The notes under the pieces: generated by a model
Told to the model about the DNA's origin: nothing
The model's database searches: none
What the model saw: the letters and a program-made list of their open reading frames with translations, nothing else
Assembly (NCBI GenBank): GCA_964367585.1
Contig: CAYIYH010000003.1
Location: 62,001 to 126,000, forward strand
Length of the DNA stretch: 64,000 nucleotides
Direction of reading: 5' to 3'
DNA from: CAYJGJ01 sp964367585
GTDB lineage: Bacteria; Bacillota; Clostridia; Peptostreptococcales; Anaerovoracaceae
Shown: in pieces, positions 9,303 to 18,175 of the stretch
How the letters are laid out: each line of letters starts with the position of its first letter
Position numbering within the stretch: the first letter of the stretch is position 1
Made by a program: the position numbers and the translations under genes

Positions 9303-9605
9303 CTAAAAATTACTTCTCGAATATTTCACAGCAACGATAAGAACTCCTTTTTTCACTTCATCAATACGGTATATAATTGTAAAGTTCTTCACGAATACTT
9401 GTCGATACCCCCTGTTTGCGAATGCACCTGTCCTTCGTCTAGGAAACCGGTGTGGCATAATTTCAAGTGAAATCACAGTTTCTTCCAATTTTTCCACTAG
9501 GGTTTTTGCCGCAGTATTAGATTTCAATTCATTAGAAATGTAGCAATAAATATCATCTATTTGCTCCACAGCACGCGAGAGCAATCTTACTTGATATTTA
9601 TTCAA
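9303..9605 (-). CDS. RelE/ParE-family toxin of a type II toxin-antitoxin pair
   Basis: 100 residues, short basic protein with the RelE/ParE pattern: VRLLSRAVEQIDDIYCYI, KLEETVISLEIMPHRFP, then VFVKNFTIIYRID and a C-terminal basic strand. Such toxins cut ribosome-bound mRNA or act on gyrase. The start is the TTG at 9605, because GGAGG lies seven bases upstream inside the antitoxin gene; the ATG at 9626 is a longer alternative. The 8-bp overlap with the antitoxin indicates translational coupling. Confidence 0.85.
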   Translation of the reverse strand: MNKYQVRLLSRAVEQIDDIYCYISNELKSNTAAKTLVEKLEETVISLEIMPHRFPRRRTGAFANRGYRQVFVKNFTIIYRIDEVKKGVLIVAVKYSRSNF

Positions 9606-9861
9606 AATGCTTCCTCCGCAAGTCATTCAAAGATTCTCTTGCCTCAAAAAGCTTTCCATCTAAAAGATACTGCGCTTCGGCACTGGCTATTTCTGCATCC
9701 AATGCCAAGTCGTCAAGCATTGCCTCGTAAGTTTCTACGCTCATAACAACCAAATCACCATATCCATTTTTCGTGATAAAAATAGGTTCATTTTTTGCGT
9801 GACATAATTCAGAAATCTCATTTGTGTTTCTTAATTCTGTTATTGGTCTGATCTGTGCCAT
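9598..9861 (-). CDS. Phd/YefM-family antitoxin
   Basis: 87 residues. The N-terminal DNA-binding part (IRPITELRNTNEISELCHAKNEPIFITKNGYGDLVVMSVETYEAM) is typical of Phd/YefM, and the C-terminal tail, which should wrap the toxin, is acidic then basic. It precedes and overlaps the toxin. A GGGGTGGGG ribosome site lies just before the ATG. It would repress its own promoter (9888-9916) together with the toxin. Confidence 0.88.
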   Translation of the reverse strand: MAQIRPITELRNTNEISELCHAKNEPIFITKNGYGDLVVMSVETYEAMLDDLALDAEIASAEAQYLLDGKLFEARESLNDLRRKHFE

Positions 9862-9887
9862 ATCCCCACCCCTTTCTTATGCATATA

Positions 9888-9916
9888 ATTATAGCATAAT
9901 AATATACAAAATGTAA
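9888..9916 (-). promoter_or_regulatory. Sigma-A promoter of the toxin-antitoxin operon
   Basis: On the minus strand: -35 TTACAT (9916-9911), 17-bp spacer, -10 TATAAT (9893-9888), 27 bp before the antitoxin start. Confidence 0.6.
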
Positions 9917-9943
9917 TAATACTATGATTTAGTTTGCAAAAAT

Positions 9944-12400
9944 TTACTGTGTTTCTAAATATAGAAGAAAACCAAACAGGATTATTCCTACTGATGATAC
10001 TACTATCCCTGCATTTTTCAATGGAGCTTTGAATTCTAGGGTAAATTCGTGATCACCGGCTGATAGCTCTGCTCCTACATATCTGCCATTGACCTTTTCT
10101 ATCTCAATCCTTTCGCCGTTCACAGTCAATTCGAATCCCTCTGAGTATGGAATAGATGTCACCAAATAGCCGTCTTCCCCCATAGAAATTTCACCACTGA
10201 TAATATCTCCATGCACGTCATTGATTTGAGCTTCGATAATACCATCCGACACACTGTCCAAATATCCCAATTCACCTACAAAAATCTGAACATTCTCGAT
10301 AGAATGTAACCCTTTGGAAAACTGAAAAGTAAGCATATCTAAATCGGAACTTGCAAACACATAGTTAAAATTATAGTTTCCATTGTGATACTTCCAGTCT
10401 TCCATAGTGAGTCTATTATTTTGATCATTTATGCCTATCGTCATATCTTTTCCGGGGCTCGTCTCGTTTGAATTGTTTTCAAAATTAATGATCAATATTT
10501 TGCCTTGCATATAGTAGGGAAGTTTATATTCGTACGTTTCAGTTTCATTCCCATTGATTTCATAAGAATCTCCAAATGTTTTAAATTCTATTAAAAATTC
10601 CTCGGGTAGATGTACTTCTTCAAAATTAAATTCTGTTTTTATCGATTCGACTCCTAAATTTGCATTTTCGACAACTACACCCTCTAGCAACAACTCATTA
10701 TTATATGGATATGTTAAAGAACCAAAGTAATTCGTTGAAAAAATGTTACTGCTCCCATATATTATCGGGAAGGCGAGGCGATTTTCGTATACTACCAATC
10801 CATCATTTTCATTTCCGATATCATTGAAGTTGCTATTATCGTTATTATTGTCAGTCTCATTCTCGTTTTTTTCTTCGTGTGCTATTTCCTCAACTTCCTC
10901 ATGCCCATACGTATTGAATTCCCCTGCCCCCTTTTTGCTCACAATATATTTACTTCCATTTACTATATTGAATATCGGATTTTCGGTTTCCGATATAATA
11001 TTAGAACTCCTATTCCTGTGATTGTTATTAAAAATATCAAAGTAGGCTTCGTGATAATTCAAGTTTGTGGTGGAAGAATATAAAGTGCTAATGTTATGAT
11101 TTTTATCTGCGACTGTGTTTATTTCCGACATGCCCATATTGCTTGTGCTTATTCTATAAAACCCGTCGTCGCCCGAGATTATTTCTCTTACTATATTTTC
11201 GTACTCACTACTGTCCAAAGCTCTTTCTTCCACATAATCATCCATGCTCGATCCGATAAGTCCAATACTTACAGAGCTAATCATCAACAAACACATCAGC
11301 GGTCGCATCAAAACTTTTCGATTTAGAACTTGCGAACTCCATACTAAAAACTCTTTTATTGATATTATCATAAGTGGCAAAAACGGGATTAATATTTTAC
11401 CTTCTACATACATAAATCCGTTTAACACGTACGTAATAATTGGGAATACTACGGGAAGTGCCAACATAATGCCCAGGAATCTTTTTTCTCTTCTTTGAGT
11501 TAACAAGTATATTATGCTTATTAACCCAATCAATCCCAATCCTATGCCATAATACCTATACAAAATAAAGTGCAAATTAACAGCCGGTAAAAGTAGGTTC
11601 AATAAATTTTCATCGGTATTTACCGAAGTTCTATTCGTCAATATTACATAAAATGTCGGCAATATTAGGAATGTGGACATCAATACTCCCACGAAAACTG
11701 GCGAAATAAAATTAATTCCGTCTATAATAAATGATTTAATTCGAACGGATTTATTCAAGGCGATATATCGATATACCCCATATATTATTGTAGCGATAAT
11801 TGCCGAAATGCTGTAGTAATAGCTCGTCATAATGATCAAAAAAATCGCAATAGATAATAATGCATTTTTACCTTCTTCTAATTTTTTATCTACTCCCCAA
11901 AGTGCTAGTATCAAAAAGGGCATATAGAGCATAAACATTATATGTCTGTGCGAATGAAAGAACATTCCTCCTGAAAACATGAATATTACAGACAAGCAAA
12001 AACTAGTAAATGGAGTGACATCTTTTTTACGAAAAAATGCATACATAATAATCGTTGCAGATAGGACTGCAACGATGGAAATTATACTAATATAAGTCGT
12101 CATTTCTAGGGTTGGGAATAGATATGAAGGCAAAATTAACGGGTTAAATAGTCCGTAGTATACGATGTTGTATATGTTCTGCCCGCCTCCAAGATTCATT
12201 GCAAAATCCGGAAAAATGTCGCCCGTATCATAATACAATTGCCTTAGGTAGTCTGGAAAAACAGTATGCTGAAATTGCCAGTCCATCTCTGAGCCATACA
12301 TTTTATTCGGGAATATTAACATTCCAACTGCCGCAATAAGTAAAATAAAAAGAAAAAGAATCGATATGAAATCCGATTTTTGAGGGAATTTTTTTTGCAT
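9944..12400 (-). CDS. YfhO-family membrane glycosyltransferase (GT-C fold)
   Basis: 818 residues. About a dozen membrane helices in the first half are followed by a large extracytoplasmic domain and a final membrane helix. The first outer loop contains SEMDWQFQHTVFPDYLRQLYY, with the acidic residue expected for a GT-C enzyme. YfhO proteins transfer a sugar from a lipid-linked donor to cell-envelope polymers; in Bacillus subtilis YfhO acts with CsbB to glycosylate lipoteichoic acid. Here a CsbB-like GT2 and a GtrA flippase lie just upstream, so all three steps are in one cluster. A low-complexity stretch rich in N, D and E lies around residue 510. Confidence 0.85.
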   Translation of the reverse strand: MQKKFPQKSDFISILFLFILLIAAVGMLIFPNKMYGSEMDWQFQHTVFPDYLRQLYYDTGDIFPDFAMNLGGGQNIYNIVYYGLFNPLILPSYLFPTLEMTTYISIISIVAVLSATIIMYAFFRKKDVTPFTSFCLSVIFMFSGGMFFHSHRHIMFMLYMPFLILALWGVDKKLEEGKNALLSIAIFLIIMTSYYYSISAIIATIIYGVYRYIALNKSVRIKSFIIDGINFISPVFVGVLMSTFLILPTFYVILTNRTSVNTDENLLNLLLPAVNLHFILYRYYGIGLGLIGLISIIYLLTQRREKRFLGIMLALPVVFPIITYVLNGFMYVEGKILIPFLPLMIISIKEFLVWSSQVLNRKVLMRPLMCLLMISSVSIGLIGSSMDDYVEERALDSSEYENIVREIISGDDGFYRISTSNMGMSEINTVADKNHNISTLYSSTTNLNYHEAYFDIFNNNHRNRSSNIISETENPIFNIVNGSKYIVSKKGAGEFNTYGHEEVEEIAHEEKNENETDNNNDNSNFNDIGNENDGLVVYENRLAFPIIYGSSNIFSTNYFGSLTYPYNNELLLEGVVVENANLGVESIKTEFNFEEVHLPEEFLIEFKTFGDSYEINGNETETYEYKLPYYMQGKILIINFENNSNETSPGKDMTIGINDQNNRLTMEDWKYHNGNYNFNYVFASSDLDMLTFQFSKGLHSIENVQIFVGELGYLDSVSDGIIEAQINDVHGDIISGEISMGEDGYLVTSIPYSEGFELTVNGERIEIEKVNGRYVGAELSAGDHEFTLEFKAPLKNAGIVVSSVGIILFGFLLYLETQ

Positions 12401-12446
12401 AGTTTGAGCCTTTATTTTTGATAGTATATTTTACATATTTAAGCCT

Positions 12447-13136
12447 TTATTTTGGAGAGATTTTTTTAAGGAATATATCTGTATCTCGTTCAATTAATTG
12501 AAGCTTTTTACTTACGATGTTAATGTATTTTTCTTCGTTCTTTTGCGATATATCTCGTTCATTTTCCAATATTTCCAAGTATGCGATTATTTCCGACAAT
12601 GGAGATTTGCATTGATTTATGTATTCTATTCTCATATCGTTTTCTCTATTTTTTTTATATTGTTTTTCCGCTGCTTTTATGCTATCCTTTTGAATTTCTA
12701 TGTTTATTATATCTTCTAATTTGTATAAAACCTTATCATGTTTACCTAAATCATATTCCTGCGAAACGCCTTTTTTCTTACAGAACATTATTATCGAATC
12801 TATATATTCTTTATCCTTTTTTTGTTCTTGATAATACATTACATATATTATTAGTACAACTAAAACCGCAAAGAATATATCTCTTGGCATTCCTGCATAA
12901 ATTATAAAATTGAGGAAACCATACTGATCATAATATTGATATGAAAACATAATTCCCAAAATTACAGAAAGAAGTAGCAACGATGTATAGAGCGCGATTA
13001 CAGTAATTATTATCTTTTCCCAGAATATCTTTTGCAAATTTATTATTCTATCATCATTATTTTTCGATTGATTTTTCCAGCGTTTTTTTCGCCTTCTGTG
13101 AATACTATCAGATATGTTTTTAAACAATACTAACAT
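12447..13136 (-). CDS. Membrane protein with a degenerate HisKA domain (kinase-dead partner of the adjacent kinase)
   Basis: 229 residues: basic N-terminus, two membrane helices (about 41-65 and 86-102), a coiled linker, then a C-terminal part that aligns with the dimerisation domain of the neighbouring kinase: EYINQCKSPLSEIIAYLEIL against VYLAHDLKTPLTSIIGYIDLL. The phospho-acceptor His (H153 of the neighbour) is Asn174 here, and there is no ATPase domain. It overlaps the kinase gene by 17 bp, so it is co-translated. I infer that it arose by duplication of a VanS-like kinase and may form heterodimers with it, but that role is not shown. Start at ATG 13136; a GTG nine bases upstream is possible. 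Confidence 0.75.
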   Translation of the reverse strand: MLVLFKNISDSIHRRRKKRWKNQSKNNDDRIINLQKIFWEKIIITVIALYTSLLLLSVILGIMFSYQYYDQYGFLNFIIYAGMPRDIFFAVLVVLIIYVMYYQEQKKDKEYIDSIIMFCKKKGVSQEYDLGKHDKVLYKLEDIINIEIQKDSIKAAEKQYKKNRENDMRIEYINQCKSPLSEIIAYLEILENERDISQKNEEKYINIVSKKLQLIERDTDIFLKKISPK

Positions 13137-14292
13137 AATTATCACCCTGTCCTATAACTGGATTGGTATCTATCTCTTCGCTATTCTTTTCGAAAGAAGT
13201 TATCGGTAAAATTACTACAAATTCAACATATCCATCTTGGCTCATTGCCTCGATAGTGCCACCATGTATTTCGACTATTTTTTTTGTGATTGCTAAACCT
13301 AATCCAGTACCCCCCGTTTCCGATTGTCTAGATTCATCACTCCTATAAAATTGATCGAATACTCTTTTTAACTTCTCTTCCGGGAGCGTTTCTCCTGTAT
13401 TTCTGAATTGCAATACTACATTGTGCCCTATCCTTTTAAGGAATATATTTATTTCTCCACCTTCTTGAGAATATCTGACGGCATTAGTCATAAGATTATC
13501 GATTACACGCTCTATTTTGTCCACGTCGCATTTTATTTCTACATCCTTTTCTAAATCGAGAGTACATTTAATATTCTTTTTTTCTTGTGCTATAGCATAT
13601 TCGGATGACATTTGTTCTATGAATCGTGTAATATTTATATTCTGATAGTTTAGTTCGATTTCTGATAAATTAAACCTAGTAATATCGAAGAACTCGTTAA
13701 TCAAGTAGTCTAATTTTTTTGCTTTTTTTAATGCTATAGATAAATACTTTTCTTTGTTTTCGTCTGACAAATTAGATTCTTCCTTCAAAAGATCTATGTA
13801 TCCAATTATAGATGTTAATGGAGTTTTCAGGTCGTGCGCCAAGTATACGATGAGATTGTTTTTTCTCTGTTCCGTCTCAATAATCGCTCTTTTCTTATTT
13901 TCGCTTTCGGAAATAATTTGATTCATTTGACGCTCTATTTCCTTTAAATCATCGGGAAGCGAAATCATTTCCGTACGTCCCTTGCTTATTTCCGCAGTAG
14001 CCAATGCGATTGCATTTAAATTCTTCTCTCTTATCCGTAACTCTTTTCTGACAAGCAACAATAGAGCAATAGTTGATGCGATGATGATTATAAAATAGTC
14101 ATTTATCAAAAAAATTCTATATATTCCATCTACTACTATATATAAAGTGTACCAAAATTCTTCTCTACCCGGTTCACTTGTAAAATTACTCAAAGTCCAA
14201 GCTAATTGATCAGATCCCTCTAAAAGTAATTGGACTGTAATTGTGATTACGGCCAACACTATCACAAACTTTATTACTAATTTTCGAAACAT
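13120..14292 (-). CDS. VanS-like sensor histidine kinase
   Basis: 390 residues: two N-terminal membrane helices around an extracytoplasmic loop of about 40 residues, a short linker, HisKA (YLAHDLKTPLTSIIGY; His153) and HATPase with N-box DNLMTNAVRYS and G-boxes around GGTGLGLAI. The domain plan and the HDLKTPLTSIIGY box resemble VanS. I place the start at the ATG 14292 because GGAGG precedes it by 11 bases; the ATG at 14310 has no site and abuts repeat copy B. The matching response regulator is at 16141-16851, separated by two glycosylation genes. Confidence 0.87.
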   Translation of the reverse strand: MFRKLVIKFVIVLAVITITVQLLLEGSDQLAWTLSNFTSEPGREEFWYTLYIVVDGIYRIFLINDYFIIIIASTIALLLLVRKELRIREKNLNAIALATAEISKGRTEMISLPDDLKEIERQMNQIISESENKKRAIIETEQRKNNLIVYLAHDLKTPLTSIIGYIDLLKEESNLSDENKEKYLSIALKKAKKLDYLINEFFDITRFNLSEIELNYQNINITRFIEQMSSEYAIAQEKKNIKCTLDLEKDVEIKCDVDKIERVIDNLMTNAVRYSQEGGEINIFLKRIGHNVVLQFRNTGETLPEEKLKRVFDQFYRSDESRQSETGGTGLGLAITKKIVEIHGGTIEAMSQDGYVEFVVILPITSFEKNSEEIDTNPVIGQGDNYVSIV

Positions 14293-14310
14293 CTTATTAT
14301 TTTCCTCCAT

Positions 14311-14371
14311 TTTTAAATCGAGACTAAGGAGCTAACGTGCTTGCATGACTACTCCGTCGTATCGTGGTTAT
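14311..14371 (-). repeat. Dispersed ~61-bp intergenic repeat, copy B
   Basis: Best match to copy A (4670-4730): shared TATAACCACG, ATGCAAGCAC, TTAGCTCCTTAG and TCGATTTAAAA, with a small insertion in the first half. It fills the gap between the GT2 gene and the histidine kinase start. Confidence 0.7.
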
Positions 14372-14383
14372 ATCCGTACTCTT

Positions 14384-15373
14384 TTATACTACTTTCCTAT
14401 GTAAATGAAGCGCATTTTCTCTTTTCTTCAAGATCATTGTTTTTGGTATTCTCTCGGTTTCTTCACTGATAATATATACGGGACGGTCTTTGACTTCCTC
14501 ATATATTTTAGACATATAGTACCCTATAACTCCTAGGGATATCATCAATATACTACTCATAAACAATGTTGTCAAAATTACTGTCGTAAATCCTTCTAAT
14601 GCTACTCCGGCAAAATACATCGCAAAAGTGTGGATTGATAAGATAGATGCTCCTATCAAGAGTACCATTCCTAAAAATGTAATTGCCTTAAGAGGCATAT
14701 TTGAAAAGCTTGTAATATTATTGATTGCATAGTTAATTAATTGTTTTACTTTCCATTTGCTCTCACCATGCTGTCTTTCTTCTACACAGTAATATACTTT
14801 AGTGGTTTTAAATCCAACCCAGGAAGATAGCCCTCTTAGAAACATGTTTTTTTCAGGTAAATCCCTGAGAACTTGTACGACCTTTTTATCGAAGAGCTTA
14901 AAGTCTGATGCATTTTCCATGTCTAATTTCATTGTCCTACTCATTAAGTCATAGAATTTTTTCGATGCGAACTTGTATGCCGAAGACTCGTTACCCCTAT
15001 CACTCTTTACTCCTTCTACAATTTCATAGCCTTTCAGCCAAAGGTGATACATTTCGACTATCTTTTCGGGCGGGTGTTGCATGTCACAATCTATTATTAC
15101 ACAACACCCCCCATTTACATAATCAAGACCTGCTTTCATGGCAGCTTCTTTTCCAAAATTTCTACTAAATCTTACCCCTGTCACATTTTCATTCTTTTTC
15201 GCTTCCCCAATTATATACTGATAAGTATCATCCTGTGAACCGTCATCTACAAATATTATTTCGTAAGGAATATTCTTTTCTACAAAAATCCCTTTTAATC
15301 TCTCGCCTATGAGCCTAACTCCTACTGACTCGTTATACGCAGGAATAATGATGCTGATAATTTTATTTTCCAT
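14384..15373 (-). CDS. Bactoprenol-type family 2 glycosyltransferase (CsbB/GtrB-like)
   Basis: 329 residues. A cytosolic GT-A domain has IIIPAYNE, FVDDGSQDDT, the DCDMQHPPE metal site and a QHGESKW motif; two C-terminal membrane helices follow (residues about 230-290). This is the plan of DPM1/GtrB/CsbB proteins, which attach a sugar to undecaprenyl phosphate. Neighbouring GtrA would flip the product and YfhO would transfer it to a surface polymer. The site GGGGAG lies before the ATG. Confidence 0.9.
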   Translation of the reverse strand: MENKIISIIIPAYNESVGVRLIGERLKGIFVEKNIPYEIIFVDDGSQDDTYQYIIGEAKKNENVTGVRFSRNFGKEAAMKAGLDYVNGGCCVIIDCDMQHPPEKIVEMYHLWLKGYEIVEGVKSDRGNESSAYKFASKKFYDLMSRTMKLDMENASDFKLFDKKVVQVLRDLPEKNMFLRGLSSWVGFKTTKVYYCVEERQHGESKWKVKQLINYAINNITSFSNMPLKAITFLGMVLLIGASILSIHTFAMYFAGVALEGFTTVILTTLFMSSILMISLGVIGYYMSKIYEEVKDRPVYIISEETERIPKTMILKKRENALHLHRKVV

Positions 15374-15467
15374 AATTTACTCCCCTCTAATAAAACAGAT
15401 AGCCTAGATATAAAATTACGATACATTCGAGGCAACTTATTTACACTTAAATCTAGATACTATAGTA

Positions 15468-15920
15468 TCATTCCGAGAATAATACTTTTTCTCTTTTGCT
15501 AAAAACAAATACTTTCCCCGTGATATAGTTAACAACAATTACTATTGCAGACACTATTATCTTAGATTCAATATCTCCAATAGCGAACAAATACACGGAC
15601 GACCATATTAGTGCCATTTCCAGGAACATGGAAAACACCCTACTCCAAACAAAAATTATACATTCTCGAATAATTCCCTTATCTCTGCTTTGAAACACGA
15701 CTACTCTATTAGCTAAATACGCAAAGATTACTGCAACTATCCAACTTATGAAATTGGCGAATATAATATCTACATGAAAAAGTCTTGTCGCAAGTACATA
15801 TACACTCCAGTTAACGACTGTCGTCACGATGCCAATCATTAAATAAGCAGATATTTCCCGTGTCAGTTTTTTACCTCTCATATCAACAATGACTCTATTC
15901 GTTCGAATATTTTGCTCCAT
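15468..15920 (-). CDS. GtrA-family membrane protein (probable lipid-linked sugar flippase)
   Basis: 150 residues with four membrane helices in the GtrA pattern (ISAYLMIGIVTTVVNWSVYVL, FANFISWIVAVIFAYLANRVVVF, and a C-terminal NYITGKVFVF). GtrA proteins are thought to flip undecaprenyl-linked sugars. The gene precedes the GT2 gene on the same strand, and a GGAGGTG site lies seven bases before the ATG. Confidence 0.87.
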   Translation of the reverse strand: MEQNIRTNRVIVDMRGKKLTREISAYLMIGIVTTVVNWSVYVLATRLFHVDIIFANFISWIVAVIFAYLANRVVVFQSRDKGIIRECIIFVWSRVFSMFLEMALIWSSVYLFAIGDIESKIIVSAIVIVVNYITGKVFVFSKREKVLFSE

Positions 15921-15934
15921 TTTTGCACCTCCAT

Positions 15935-15995
15935 TTGCAACATGGCACCGACTTATAGTTAAAGAACTTATGCTCCTTTGCCCCGATTCAAAATA
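15935..15995 (+). repeat. Dispersed ~61-bp intergenic repeat, copy C (diverged)
   Basis: Aligns without gaps to copy A over 61 positions at clearly lower identity; conserved parts are GGCAC-GACT near the left, GCTCCTT in the middle and CGATT-AAAATA on the right. It lies between the terminator of the response regulator and the GtrA gene. Confidence 0.5.
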
Positions 15996-16030
15996 CTTTG
16001 CATTCTCATCAGTATTACACTCATAAATGC

Positions 16031-16073
16031 AAAAAACTGTAGCTGATCATATTTTATCAGTTACAGTTTTTTT
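16031..16073 (-). terminator. Intrinsic terminator of the VanR-like gene (can work both ways)
   Basis: Arms CTGTAGCTGAT / ATCAGTTACAG pair with one G-T, flanked by A-runs on the left and a T-run on the right, so both strands show a hairpin followed by T. It separates the response regulator from the GtrA-GT2-kinase-YfhO genes. Confidence 0.75.
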
Positions 16074-16140
16074 ATACTTGCGTTTATTCCTAAGTGTTTT
16101 TGATTTTTCTATTACTTATTCCTTACGATTTTCTTACGCC

Positions 16141-16851
16141 TTACTTTTCTATCTTATAGCCAACACCCCATACTGTTTTTACAAACTTAGGTTTTCTGGG
16201 AGGTTCTTTCAATTTTTCTCTAAGTCTAGCCACATGTGCCATTACTGTATTATTATTCTCATAAAACTTCTCTTTCCAAACAGCTTCGAACAATTCCTCA
16301 GAAGATACGACTTTATTCAAATTCTGACAAAGATAGAATAATATAGAAAATTCGATTGGAGTTAATCTTATACTTTCACCATAAAGTCTACAAGTATGCG
16401 TGTTTTTTTCGATATAAAGCCCCCGTATGTCATACTCTGCACTTTCATCCTCGATTCTATCTTCTGCCTGCTTACTTGAATTATACTTTTTGTGTCGTCG
16501 CAATTGGGTTTTCACTCGGGCAACGACTTCTAGCGGATTAAACGGCTTGGTAATATAATCATCGGCACCCAAAGTAAGGCCTTTAATCTTATCTGTATCT
16601 TCACCCATTGCCGTTAGCATTATTATCGGAAAAAAATGTGCATCTCTTATTTTTTGACAAAGTTGAAAGCCCGAAATATCAGGAAGCATAACATCTAAAA
16701 GTGCGATATCCACACCCTCTGCCGACAAGCACTCGAACGCATCCATCCCATTATAAAATTTTAGTACATTATATCCGTCGTTTGCAAAATATATTTCCAA
16801 AAGGTCTGCGATTTCCTTTTCATCTTCAACTATTAATACCGTTTCTTTCAT
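16141..16851 (-). CDS. VanR-like OmpR-family response regulator
   Basis: 236 residues. The receiver domain has VEDEKE, the phospho-acceptor Asp in IALLDVMLPD and the conserved Lys in ITKPFNPLE; a winged-helix OmpR domain ends with VWGVGYKIEK. The ATG at 16851 follows GAAAGG; an earlier in-frame start would extend into poorly conserved sequence. It is the likely partner of the kinase at 13120-14292 and may control the glycosylation genes between them. Confidence 0.9.
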   Translation of the reverse strand: MKETVLIVEDEKEIADLLEIYFANDGYNVLKFYNGMDAFECLSAEGVDIALLDVMLPDISGFQLCQKIRDAHFFPIIMLTAMGEDTDKIKGLTLGADDYITKPFNPLEVVARVKTQLRRHKKYNSSKQAEDRIEDESAEYDIRGLYIEKNTHTCRLYGESIRLTPIEFSILFYLCQNLNKVVSSEELFEAVWKEKFYENNNTVMAHVARLREKLKEPPRKPKFVKTVWGVGYKIEK

Positions 16852-16921
16852 AAATGCCCTTTCTCCTAGCCTCGATAAACTCATAGTATATTTACGGAGC
16901 CAGTTAATTCTTGCTGTAAAC

Positions 16922-17908
16922 TTATAACTTATAGTACATTTGATTTTTACTTGTTGGTTTATCAGGATCAGTTGGTTTTATTAATCCTTCACTAATCGCC
17001 GGGTCTATGTAATTTTTCCTTAAAGTTTCTTTAGATTTTACATTTAGCTTCCCCATAATTTCATTAGCGGAAAGTGGGATATCATAGTCTAGTACATTTA
17101 GTAAATTCACAACAAATTTATTATTACTTCTAGATAAATTAGAATTGCTTAGTTCTTCTAATTCTTCATGTATCATTTTTAGCATAAATTCCACGAAGAT
17201 AGTTGCGTTGCCATTTTTATTACAAATATTAATTGATTCATAATAATCACTTTGATATTTTTTTATCCTTGATTCAACTGGCATAAATTCAAATAACTTT
17301 TTATAATTTGACAAAATGACATTTTGCCATAGCCTCGCTGTTCTACCATTACCATCTGAAAAAGGATGGATAAACACAAATTCATAGTGAAATATTGACG
17401 ATAAAATAAGCGGATGTACTCTTTCTTTATTGTTATTTAACCATTCAAATAAATTAGACATTAATGTAGGAACATTATTGTGCGGTGGAGCCATGAAAAT
17501 ACAAATATCATTATCAAATACTCCTACTGCACTTTTCCTAAAATTGCCAGAATCCGTAGTTAATGATTTAGTAATTATGCCCTGAATTTTTAACAGATCA
17601 TCCATGCTATAAGGATTCAATTCGTTAATAATAGAGTACGCCTCATGTGCGTTTTTTACTTCTATGATGTCTGATTCTTTACCTATAACATTTTTTCCAT
17701 TAATTACATCCTTTACCTGTTCTAAAGTCAAAGAATTTCCCTCGATTAATAACGAAGAATGTATCGATTTTATTTTATTATTCCTTCTCATTATGGGCAT
17801 TTTATCTAAATCGTAGTAGTTGTTTATCTTTCCGATAAGCTCCATTATTTTTGATACGTAGTCTATCATTTCATTTGTAATTTCGTAAGGCGGTTTATAT
17901 TTTTCCAT
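16922..17908 (-). CDS. Fic-domain protein (probable AMP-transferase) with winged-helix C-terminus
   Basis: 328 residues. The Fic motif HPFSDGNGRTAR spans residues 181-192 with all catalytic positions intact. The inhibitory helix S-x3-E-G lies near residues 52-57, before the Fic core, as in class II (self-inhibited) Fic proteins. The C-terminal 80 residues look like a winged helix (LSANEIMGKLNVKSKETLRKNYIDPAI). Fic enzymes attach AMP to target hydroxyl groups; the target is unknown. No antitoxin gene adjoins it, consistent with internal inhibition. Confidence 0.88.
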   Translation of the reverse strand: MEKYKPPYEITNEMIDYVSKIMELIGKINNYYDLDKMPIMRRNNKIKSIHSSLLIEGNSLTLEQVKDVINGKNVIGKESDIIEVKNAHEAYSIINELNPYSMDDLLKIQGIITKSLTTDSGNFRKSAVGVFDNDICIFMAPPHNNVPTLMSNLFEWLNNNKERVHPLILSSIFHYEFVFIHPFSDGNGRTARLWQNVILSNYKKLFEFMPVESRIKKYQSDYYESINICNKNGNATIFVEFMLKMIHEELEELSNSNLSRSNNKFVVNLLNVLDYDIPLSANEIMGKLNVKSKETLRKNYIDPAISEGLIKPTDPDKPTSKNQMYYKL

Positions 17909-17981
17909 ATTTTATTACCCTCAATCATGGTTCGTTTTAGTGGCACGTCTAGCATCAGAAAAGCGCTCTTACCATGCATAT

Positions 17982-18010
17982 ATTATACTACCAAAATAAA
18001 AAAGATTCAA
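17982..18010 (-). promoter_or_regulatory. Sigma-A promoter of the Fic gene
   Basis: Minus strand: TTGAAT (18010-18005), 17-bp spacer, TATAAT (17987-17982). This leaves about 70 bp of leader before the Fic start. Confidence 0.65.
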
Positions 18011-18094
18011 GCATCTTGCGTAAATCCTACTTATATCTTGCTTATTTTAGATAGTTTTGCTTCTAACTGTTGACAGTTCTATCCCAAAATTGCA

Positions 18095-18146
18095 ATAAAA
18101 AATCCCCTTATACTCTGCTAATTTAGCATTTATGTAAGGGGATTGC
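18095..18146 (-). terminator. Terminator of the ureohydrolase-YjiH-ureohydrolase operon
   Basis: Ten-base arms AATCCCCTTA / TAAGGGGATT around a loop, followed on the minus strand by a run of T. It lies 32 bp after the stop of the last operon gene. Confidence 0.85.
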
Positions 18147-18175
18147 TTTATACCTTTGCAGTATATTAGAAAGTT

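Noticed and set aside
16851..16920. A fourth copy of the 61-bp repeat upstream of the VanR-like gene
   Set aside because: Only CTCC-TAG-CTCGAT of the right half matches and part lies in possible coding sequence; too little to call.
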